Assembly: GCA_025201705.1 (NCBI GenBank)
Contig: MU617360.1
Location: 1-14,924, forward strand
Direction of reading: 5' to 3'
Origin: Dissophora ornata
Taxonomy: Eukaryota; Mortierellomycota; Mortierellomycetes; Mortierellales; Mortierellaceae
DNA length: 14,924 bases
Positions 9,049 to 14,924 of this stretch are shown here, piece by piece. The translations under genes and the position numbers were made by a program. Numbering within the stretch: the first letter of the stretch is position 1; the number at the start of each line of letters is the position of its first letter. The notes below the pieces were generated by a model. It did not search any database, had not been told where the DNA came from, and saw nothing but the letters and a program-made list of their open reading frames with translations.

Positions 9049-10677
9049 ATGTCCGAGGTTCCAATGAACCACTTTCCAGATTCATGGGGAAAGCTAGGCG
9101 AAATTCCGCTCCCTAGTCTTGAAACTCGTATTGGAAGAGGAGCGTTTGGCGAAGTGTACCTATGGAACAAGAAACGTACCCAGATGGCCGTGAAGAGGAT
9201 CCGGGTGACCAACGGGTGTGCCACAGACATCGAGAGAGAGATGAATATTGTATCCCGGCTGGCACATAAACACATCATCCAATGTTATGGCGTGGACCGT
9301 GATGCCAACTACGTGTACATCATCACGGACTATGCTGAAGGTGGAAATCTCAGCGATGCCGTGCCAAGACTGGACTGGGAGAACAGAAAGAGAATCGTGG
9401 CCGAGGTGGCGCTTGGATTGGCATACCTGCATCGCCAAGGCGTCGTCCACCGAGACATCAAGGGAGCCAACATCTTGTTGACGAAGCACGACGAGGCCAA
9501 GTTGTGCGACTTTGGGCTTGCCAAGGTCATAGCCTCGGCTACCTGTGCCTCAACATACACGTCAAAGGGAACTCTGAGATGGATGGCACCAGAATTGAGG
9601 AAGGCCCGACCCAAGTACTCTGTCAAGTCCGATATCTTTGCACTCGGTGTCGTTATGCAAGAATTGGTGGATGGAGACACACCACTGGATTACGCAGAGA
9701 TCATGGAAAGATGTCTCGACAAGGATCCTGAAAAGAGGCCCACTTTAGAGGCGATTGTACATACCTTCCAGGTTGCACCTCAAATACATGACATGTCTGT
9801 ACTTGCGGTCCGAAACGGTGCTGTAGAAGGCAGCCAGACTGAAGAGGAGCAGTATTTATGGCCCATCATGGAGAATTTGCTGGCAGAAGTTTATTTCCAC
9901 GGAATTGGAGTCGATGTCAATCGCGCGGAGGCTGCCGAGAGATTCAGGAGAGCTGCTAGCATGGGCCACAGGGAAGCCCAGTTTGCTTTGGGGGAGATGT
10001 ATCATGATGGAGACAGTGTCCTCCGCGATTACGCCAAGGCTGTGGAATGGCTCCAGAAGGCCGCTGACCAAGGACATGATATTGCGCAGAATAACCTTGG
10101 TTTATCATATCTTGACGGTGGAATGGGTGTGACACAAGATTACCGCCAAGCATTGGACCTATTCCAAGCAGCAGCATACCAGGGTAATCCCAGTGCGTGC
10201 TGTAATTTGGGATGGATGTACCTCCATGGGCACGGCGTCGCGAAAAACAAGGAAGAGTCCTTACGATGGTTTCGCGAAGGTGCTGAACGAGGATGCTCAG
10301 CAGCGCAGTTCAACATGGGGGTTTGCTATATCCATGGTATAGGCGTGAAAGAGGACTATGCAGAAGCTGCAAAGTTCATGTCTATGGCTGCCACTCAAGG
10401 GCATGCAGAGGCCCAGTGCAAGCTGGCTCTCATGTATGCGAATGGCGTAGGCGTTTCCCGGGATCGCCTTGAGTCCCTAAATTGGTGGCGTAAAGCAGCC
10501 GAGGAGGGACACATGGAGGCGCAGTGCCACATCGGTCGCTTGTATATCGAAGGGAACAGTGATTTTGGTATTCGCAAAAACCAATCGAAGGGCCTTATGT
10601 GGTTGAAAAAAGCGGCGGAACAAGGACATGAAGAGGCTCAATATTTCTATGGAATGATACGCATTAATCTAAATTAA
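9049..10677 (+). CDS. TKL-type protein kinase fused to Sel1 repeats (kinase 1), 542 aa
   Basis: The ATG at 9049 (MSEVPMNHF) is the first in the open frame, which extends upstream to about 8980; a GTAAGT at 8849-8854 and TTGTAG ending at 9020 suggest a leader intron. Kinase domain, residues about 25-241: Gly-loop GRGAFGEV (29-36), Lys49 in AVKRI, catalytic loop HRDIKGANI (Asp136), CDFG (154-156) and APE (180-182), all intact. The segment between the helix-F motif (VVMQELV) and DTPLDY is about 27 residues shorter than in the neighbouring kinase. From about residue 278 to the end are seven full Sel1 repeats and part of an eighth, each near 36 aa, with A-x-x-x-L-G-x-M-Y and G-x-G-V spacing. Sel1 repeats form alpha-solenoid adaptor surfaces. 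It is expected to be cytosolic, as no signal peptide or membrane segment is seen. Substrate unknown. AATAAA at 10676-10681 overlaps the stop codon, and a second lies at 10721-10726. Confidence 0.88.
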   Translation: MSEVPMNHFPDSWGKLGEIPLPSLETRIGRGAFGEVYLWNKKRTQMAVKRIRVTNGCATDIEREMNIVSRLAHKHIIQCYGVDRDANYVYIITDYAEGGNLSDAVPRLDWENRKRIVAEVALGLAYLHRQGVVHRDIKGANILLTKHDEAKLCDFGLAKVIASATCASTYTSKGTLRWMAPELRKARPKYSVKSDIFALGVVMQELVDGDTPLDYAEIMERCLDKDPEKRPTLEAIVHTFQVAPQIHDMSVLAVRNGAVEGSQTEEEQYLWPIMENLLAEVYFHGIGVDVNRAEAAERFRRAASMGHREAQFALGEMYHDGDSVLRDYAKAVEWLQKAADQGHDIAQNNLGLSYLDGGMGVTQDYRQALDLFQAAAYQGNPSACCNLGWMYLHGHGVAKNKEESLRWFREGAERGCSAAQFNMGVCYIHGIGVKEDYAEAAKFMSMAATQGHAEAQCKLALMYANGVGVSRDRLESLNWWRKAAEEGHMEAQCHIGRLYIEGNSDFGIRKNQSKGLMWLKKAAEQGHEEAQYFYGMIRINLN

Positions 10678-10963
10678 TAAATTAGTAATTACTTCGCCCA
10701 TGGCGCATCTCCGGAATATAAATAAATGGCAATTCGGGGCATACACCTCTCTCCCAACAACATTATTCAGCACATCCCTTCTGCTCGCTCTCTGACGATT
10801 CTTTTACACGCAAGGCAGGTTTAACGCACGGCAAGAATCCATTTAGTTTAAATTATAGTTTGACATGACATGTCCCTAAATAACATCGTACCGGCGGCAC
10901 TCCTTGAATGCTATCTAGTAGACCAATCCACATTAGTATCATCGTCCGAACACAGTTAGCAAG
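10678..10963 (+). promoter_or_regulatory. Spacer between the two kinase genes
   Basis: These 286 bp must hold the end of the first transcript (AATAAA at 10721-10726) and the promoter of the second. A CT-rich stretch at about 10748-10802 (CTCTCTCCC, CTCGCTCTCTG) is typical of fungal core promoters. No ORF is present and no clear TATA box was seen. Confidence 0.4.
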
Positions 10964-13261
10964 ATGGAGAATATAAAACTGGGAGTTAAATTAGGTCACG
11001 GTAGCCAAGCAGAGGTTTTCAAGGCCAAGTACGGACTCGATGACGTGGTGGTCAAGAGGTTTCTCGATTCGACACATGAGGACTCGAGGCGAGAGTTGGG
11101 AATCGTCAAGCAGTTGCACAACAGGCACATCGTCCAGTTCTATCATGTGCAACAAGACATGCTGGTGATGGAGTACGCAGAGGGTGGCAGCCTGACTGAC
11201 GCCATACTGAGTGGCGTCATTGTTAACTGGGATACCAAGACACGAATTGCCAAGCAAGTCGCGTTGGGTTTGGCCTATCTACACCTCCTAAACATCATCC
11301 ATTGCGACCTCAAGAGCGCCAATATTGTTCTCACAATGCATGGGGATGCCAAGATATGTGATTTCGGACGAGCGCGCATGGTTGGGCAGAGTGGCGGACA
11401 TGGCGGTACGCTTCCATGGATGGCGCCCGAGCTGTTCCTGAATCCACCACAATACTCAACAAAGTCCGATGTTTATGCATTGGGTATGGTTATGTGGGAA
11501 ATGGCTTCCGGATGCACGCAGCCGTATCAGGAGCATACGCATGACGGCGTGGTCGATTGCATTACGAATGGGTATACCGAGGAAATACCAGACGACACAC
11601 CCGGGGCGTATGCAGCCTGTATCCACGAGTGCTGGCATCAAGAACCTGAAGAAAGACTAGCTGCGGTAGATATACTTCCAGATATCAAGATCGTATCACC
11701 AGATCTGAATGTCGACGATCTAGGGAGCCCAGAGGACGAATACGACGATGATCTGCGATTTATTTCGCAGGCTGTTAGGAAAGGAAATCAGGATGTTTAC
11801 AGTGACCTAGGAGTCATGTGCGCCAATGGTAAAGGAGTGAAAAAGGACTGTACCAAGGCTATGGAGTGGTTTCTTAAGGGAAGCGACGCTGGAGATTCAA
11901 TGGCAAAGTTCAACCTTGGGAACATGTACCGCGGTGGTCATGGTGTTGAGCAGAACTATGACAAGGCCATGAAGTGGTATCTCGAGGCAAGTGCTGGTGG
12001 AGTGGCGCGTGCCAAGTTCAACATCGGCAACATGTACGAGGGAAGTCTCGGTGTTGAAAAGGACTACGACAAGGCTATGGAGTGGTATCTCAAGGCAAGC
12101 GATGGTGGATGTTCAGATGCTGACTCGAACATCGGCGACATGTACTTTAGTGGTAGGGGTGTGACACAGGACAATGGCAAGGCCATGGAGTGGTGGCTCA
12201 AAGCAAGTCACGGTGGACATTCAAAAGCCATGTTCAACCTCGGCAAATTGTACGACGATGGTCGCGGTGTGGATCAAAACTACGGCAAGGCTATGGAATG
12301 GTGGCTCGAGGCTAGTTTCCTGGGAGTTGCTGACGCCAAGTACAACATCGGTCACTTGTACTTTCATGGTCATGGCGTTGAACAGGACTACAGCAAGGCT
12401 ATGGAATGGTATCTCAAGGCCAGCGATGATGGGTCGGCCAATAGCAAGTGCAATATCGGCACCATGTACGCGGCTGGTCAAGGTGTTGAACAGGACTACA
12501 GCAAGGCTATAGAATGGTATCAAAAGGCATGCGATGGTGGAGATTGCCAGGCCATGTTCAATATGGGCAACATCTATCACAGTGGTCACGGTGTGGAACA
12601 AGAATACTTCAAGGCTATGGAGTGGTACCGCAAGGCAAGCGATGGTGGACACTCAACAGCCATGTTTAACATCGGCGCCATGTACCATTATGGTTACGGT
12701 ATGGAGCAGAACTACTGCATGGCTATGGAGTGGTATTTCAAGGCAAGCGAAGGTGGACACTCAGGTGCCAAGTGCAACATCGGTACCATGTACTGTGAAG
12801 GTCAAGGTGTTGAACAGGACTATGGCAAGGCTATGAAGTGGTTTGTTGATGCTAGTGAAGGCGGACACTCGGTGGCCAATTTCAACATTGGCCACATGTA
12901 CCTCAGAGGTCGTGGAGTGGAACAGGATTCTTTAAGCGCTGTAAGGTGGATCCTCAAGGCAACTGATGGTGGCGCCAATTTCAACATCGGTAAGATGTAC
13001 AATGATGGTCGCGGCATGGAGCAAGACTACGGAAGGGCTATGCTCAACGCCAGTCGTCTTGGGGTTTCTGATGTCGACGGCGGGGAACAAGTCTACGCAA
13101 TGTTATTGAGTGGTTTATCAAGGCAAGCGATGGTGGAGAGGCAACCGCCAAGGTCATCATCGGTACCACGTACTTGGATGGCCTCGGCGTGGAAATGGAC
13201 TAAAGCAAGGCTATGGCGTGGCGGCCCAAGGAAAGCGACGGTGGACCCTCAGACGCCATGA
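10964..13261 (+). CDS. TKL-type protein kinase fused to 12 Sel1 repeats (kinase 2), 765 aa
   Basis: ATG at 10964 lies six codons before the Gly-loop region (LGHGSQAEVFKA; the third Gly is replaced by Ala). Kinase residues: Lys31 (VVVKRF), helix-C Glu44, catalytic loop HCDLKSANI (Asp115, Lys117, Asn120; the usual Arg is Cys114), CDFG (133-135), APE (154-156) and the late Arg231. The helix F-G region missing from kinase 1 is present here. An acidic linker (about 249-263) precedes twelve Sel1-type repeats of 36 aa (about 277-696), with core G-V-E-Q-D-Y-x-K-A-M-E-W-Y-x-K-A-S. The first eleven units keep a 108-nt period; the twelfth lacks three residues. From about residue 700 repeat character is lost, and the last 55 or so residues come from a shifted frame over decayed repeats (see the 13099-13422 entry). 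The product probably binds partners through the solenoid and phosphorylates them. Possible poly(A) signals lie at 13289, 13413 and 13942. Confidence 0.87.
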   Translation: MENIKLGVKLGHGSQAEVFKAKYGLDDVVVKRFLDSTHEDSRRELGIVKQLHNRHIVQFYHVQQDMLVMEYAEGGSLTDAILSGVIVNWDTKTRIAKQVALGLAYLHLLNIIHCDLKSANIVLTMHGDAKICDFGRARMVGQSGGHGGTLPWMAPELFLNPPQYSTKSDVYALGMVMWEMASGCTQPYQEHTHDGVVDCITNGYTEEIPDDTPGAYAACIHECWHQEPEERLAAVDILPDIKIVSPDLNVDDLGSPEDEYDDDLRFISQAVRKGNQDVYSDLGVMCANGKGVKKDCTKAMEWFLKGSDAGDSMAKFNLGNMYRGGHGVEQNYDKAMKWYLEASAGGVARAKFNIGNMYEGSLGVEKDYDKAMEWYLKASDGGCSDADSNIGDMYFSGRGVTQDNGKAMEWWLKASHGGHSKAMFNLGKLYDDGRGVDQNYGKAMEWWLEASFLGVADAKYNIGHLYFHGHGVEQDYSKAMEWYLKASDDGSANSKCNIGTMYAAGQGVEQDYSKAIEWYQKACDGGDCQAMFNMGNIYHSGHGVEQEYFKAMEWYRKASDGGHSTAMFNIGAMYHYGYGMEQNYCMAMEWYFKASEGGHSGAKCNIGTMYCEGQGVEQDYGKAMKWFVDASEGGHSVANFNIGHMYLRGRGVEQDSLSAVRWILKATDGGANFNIGKMYNDGRGMEQDYGRAMLNASRLGVSDVDGGEQVYAMLLSGLSRQAMVERQPPRSSSVPRTWMASAWKWTKARLWRGGPRKATVDPQTP
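11786..13051 (+). repeat. Coding tandem repeat, 108-nt unit, 12 copies (Sel1)
   Basis: The motif AAGGCTATGGAGTGGTATCT and its variants recur every 108 nt: for example AAGGCT at 11855 and AAGGCC at 11963. From the first to the twelfth unit the offset is 1179 nt, that is eleven periods minus one 9-nt deletion in the last unit. Similarity is visible at the DNA level, including silent positions, so the copies are recent or homogenised. Kinase 1's Sel1 repeats have no such DNA-level similarity. Confidence 0.9.
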
Positions 13262-13422
13262 TCGGCATCAGCACGATATGCAACCATGAATAAAGCGCGG
13301 AACAGGAGTATTCCAAGGCCATAGAGTATCGTCTGGCAGTAACACTTTGCAACAGAACAGGAAGCCGCAGAACGCACAACGGAGCAGCGAGAGCAGCTGG
13401 GTTGTTGACAGTAATAAAATAG
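13099..13422 (+). pseudogene. Decayed extra Sel1 repeats, out of frame with kinase 2
   Basis: In the frame one base off from the kinase 2 ORF, Sel1 sequence resumes: NVIEWFIKASDGGEATAK, then TTYLDGLGVEMD followed by TAA at 13201-13203 where the repeat consensus has Tyr (TAC). SKAMAWRPKESDGG follows, then DAMIGISTICNHE, TAA at 13291-13293, and SAEQEYSKAIEYRLAVT. The frame closes at TAG by 13422. The ancestral gene therefore carried at least two, probably three, more repeats. The active frame crosses this region as a non-homologous tail ending at 13261. Confidence 0.8.
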
Positions 13423-13703
13423 CCAACAAAACCCATCCCTTCATGAAGTGTCACAGCAAAGTCAATGAGCTCCATTCCTTGCAGCACCAACACTTCGGCA
13501 ACACAGCAGGATGGAAAACAGAGCACAGCGTGAAAAAAGGAGAGAAAAGGTGGCACGGTACCCCAGCTGTTGTTGTGAATTGCCGCTCTCAAATGAATGT
13601 AGGTTATTCCATGAAGTGACGCAGCGTGATCATGGTCATTCCTCTGCAGCAACTTTGGCACAGACATCGACAGGGTGAGAGAGAGCAAAATCCTTGTGGT
13701 GAT

Positions 13704-13800
13704 AGATCGTGCGCGGTGATAATTCTAATTGAAACGCCCTGAAAGGATCAGTTGAGACGTTGGTGAAGAGTGATAATTAGATCGTCCACGGTGATAATTC
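13704..13800. repeat. Pair of near-identical 22-nt direct repeats
   Basis: Positions 13704-13725 and 13779-13800 match at 20 of 22 bases (both start AGATCGT and end CGGTGATAATTC), 75 nt apart. They lie in non-coding sequence downstream of kinase 2. A weaker resemblance links about 13441-13512 and 13609-13672, so this whole spacer may derive from old tandem duplication. Confidence 0.6.
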
Positions 13801-13941
13801 ACGCAGCTACAGTCGAGGCCTATCTTCTGCCTAGTTTTCAGCAGCTACAGGCGTTGGCGGAGCGAGAAATTGATATAAGCAGTTCAAATTAGAGGCAGTG
13901 TGAGGGTATTTCTTTGTGCTTGCTCAGTTGAGTTTTACATA

Positions 13942-13947
13942 AATAAA
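13942..13947 (+). terminator. Polyadenylation signal downstream of kinase 2
   Basis: AATAAA in the context CATAAATAAAACG. It is 680 nt past the current stop codon, so it may have served the longer ancestral gene. AATAAA copies at 13289 and 13413 are closer alternatives. Confidence 0.35.
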
Positions 13948-14259
13948 ACGCTGTGCAATTCCCCGAAGGACGGCGTCAGCCCTCCTAGATTTTTTTTCTA
14001 GCCTTTTCTCAATTCGTTAACAATACCACGCCTGTGCATATCGCTCCTCACTTCAGCCTCCAATATATCTACTCTCCGACTATAATCCCCTACTCGACCC
14101 AGTGCTTCATTAAAAAAATGACAACACTAGTAGGGTTTGAACGACTTCGTTTCCGCTATTTTCTACACCGCTGTCGTCCGCAATGGTATGTAATCCAGCG
14201 AGATAAAAAAGCTCACGATGCAAAAGAAAGGTTTTGGTGCATCAAATCCAGTTCACCTG

Positions 14260-14660
14260 TCATAAATGTCGCTTGGTCTGTGCCTTGTGTCTCGGACTAA
14301 GTGTGGTGGTGGCAGAGAGGGGGGGTAACTGCTGAGAAATACTCTCGCTCAGAAGTGCCCGATTCTCTTTGTCAAAGTCATCGTTGTCAGAGTCGTAGGA
14401 CTGCGATCGCGATCGAGTCTTGCTTCGCTTATTGAACCAGCGGTCTCTGGCTTGCAACAACATGTTATCCACCGAACAAAAGACTTGATTCAAAGATAAG
14501 TCAAAGTCTTTGTATCCTGAGGATTGTCATAGATGCGAAGGAAACATTTTGCAAACTTGAACCGACACATAACTCGATGCTGATGCATTTCAAACTTCCT
14601 ACCCAGAACCGCATTCATATCAAAAAGAGGGCCTACATCGGATACGTGCATATGCGTGAT
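14260..14660 (-). pseudogene. Fragmentary coding tract, - strand, family unknown
   Basis: Three minus-strand segments read like protein in different frames: KKHIIFDHAYARIRCR (about 14677-14630), PLFDMNAVLGRKFEMHQHRV running to FAKCFLRIYDNPQD (about 14630-14520, opened by a possible ATG start in MHVSDVG), and LQARDRWFNKRSKTRSRSQS running to SYDSDNDDFDKENRALLSES (about 14465-14340), ending at TAA at 14260-14262. The last has a basic Arg/Ser stretch followed by an acidic Asp-rich stretch. No intron with clear borders joins them, so a decayed gene is more likely than an intact one. Family not recognised. Confidence 0.35.
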
Positions 14661-14677
14661 CGAAAATTATGTGCTTT

Positions 14678-14683
14678 TTTATT
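14678..14683 (-). terminator. Polyadenylation signal for the aspartic protease gene
   Basis: Minus-strand AATAAA (TTTATT on the + strand), 110 nt past the protease stop codon and correctly oriented. It is the only hexamer I noticed in that interval. Confidence 0.45.
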
Positions 14684-14792
14684 GCCTGCAAGAGTAATAG
14701 GGTATAGACTACTTCGAACAACCATACCAGTGGATTGTTGAAGAATACTTGATGCAACTCAAAGGTGCTCTGTCAGATAAGAGCTAAGGTGC

Positions 14793-14924
14793 TTAGGCGA
14801 TAGGAGCAAGACCAACACGGCTGTTGGTGGTGTCATAGACGGAGTAGTAGTTCTCCAGGAACTTCTGACCGAGAATGAACTCAAGACCAGGGGTGTTGTC
14901 ACCCAAGGAACCGATCCAAGAGTA
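14793..14924 (-). CDS. Pepsin-type (A1) aspartic protease, C-terminal 43 codons only
   Basis: The frame enters at the window edge and ends at TAA (14795-14793 on the minus strand). It encodes YSWIGSLGDNTPG, then LEFILGQKFLENYYSVYD and SRVGLAPIA. The block 'F-I-L-G-x-x-F-L-x-x-Y-Y-x-V-Y-D-x-x-N-x-R-V-G-L-A' is the conserved end of A1 endopeptidases (pepsin, saccharopepsin and secreted fungal acid proteases). Both catalytic Asp residues and any signal peptide lie outside the window, so vacuolar versus secreted cannot be decided. No intron is present in this part. Codon usage is strongly biased toward C-ending codons (AAC, TTC, GGT/GAC), as in highly expressed fungal genes. The gene runs towards the kinase genes and shares no promoter with them. 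Confidence 0.9.
   Translation of the reverse strand, partial: YSWIGSLGDNTPGLEFILGQKFLENYYSVYDTTNSRVGLAPIA

Larger units (their letters stand above)
13423..14259. other. Intergenic region, no supported gene
   Basis: Apart from the direct repeats and AATAAA noted above, nothing can be supported. A short + ORF at 14034-14300 (88 codons) has no recognisable features and overlaps the minus-strand tract that begins at 14260. No tRNA was seen. Confidence 0.4.

Noticed and set aside
10676..10681. AATAAA overlapping the kinase 1 stop as the functional poly(A) signal
   Set aside because: Cleavage so close to the stop would leave almost no 3' UTR. The copy at 10721 is better placed, so the overlapping one is noted only.
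12221..12652. Minus-strand ORF of 143 codons inside kinase 2
   Set aside because: It is the antisense shadow of the 108-nt Sel1 repeats and shows the same period. A repeat whose length is a multiple of three keeps an antisense frame open.
13200..13688. Minus-strand ORF of 162 codons across the end of kinase 2
   Set aside because: Its 3' part is antisense to decayed Sel1 sequence and the rest has no recognisable feature, so a chance open frame is more likely.
1..14924. tRNA, rRNA or other structured RNA genes
   Set aside because: I looked in the gene-free stretches and found no tRNA A/B-box pairs with matching arms, nor rRNA-like sequence. A covariance-model scan would be needed to exclude small RNAs.

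Overview
The window looks like a gene-sparse stretch of an early-diverging filamentous fungal genome, most likely Mortierellomycota or a related Mucoromycota. This rests on three things: short introns (82-136 nt in all but one case) with fungal-type splice signals, an ataxin-2/Pbp1 orthologue with fungal domain order, and a tandem pair of protein kinases fused to Sel1 repeats, a gene type known to be expanded in Mortierella and in arbuscular mycorrhizal fungi. The lineage is an inference; no rRNA or marker search could be run.

Layout. (1) 300-3870, + strand: a complete eight-exon ataxin-2/Pbp1 gene (850 aa) with SM-ATX, LsmAD and PAM2-like segments and a Met/Pro-rich tail. I rebuilt it exon by exon and all seven junctions keep frame. 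(2) About 3990-8500: a 4.5-kb gene graveyard with no intact gene. It holds protein-like stretches interrupted by stops and frameshifts: one on the + strand (4309-4692) and three on the - strand (5855-6300, 6439-7917, 7971-8350). The last carries a segment that resembles the N-terminal domain of Helitron replicase-helicases. (3) 8701-8823: a 16-nt CACTCA-type minisatellite. (4) 9049-10677 and 10964-13261, + strand: two adjacent kinase-Sel1 genes. The second carries twelve nearly identical 108-nt coding repeats and ends in an out-of-frame tail; two or three further Sel1 repeats lie decayed beyond its frameshift. (5) About 14260-14660, - strand: another decayed or fragmentary coding tract. (6) 14793-14924, - strand: the last 43 codons of a pepsin-type (A1) aspartic protease that runs off the window.

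How they relate. Pbp1 is an RNA-binding stress-granule and poly(A) regulator and the protease is a digestive or vacuolar enzyme; neither has an evident link to the kinases. The kinase pair is the functional centre of the accessory region: Sel1 repeats form alpha-solenoid adaptor surfaces, so each protein probably couples binding of an unknown partner to a tyrosine-kinase-like (TKL) catalytic domain. Sequence signs (repeat homogenisation in one gene, a missing kinase subdomain in the other, a broken 3' end) suggest a fast-evolving, birth-and-death family lying among transposon-like debris.
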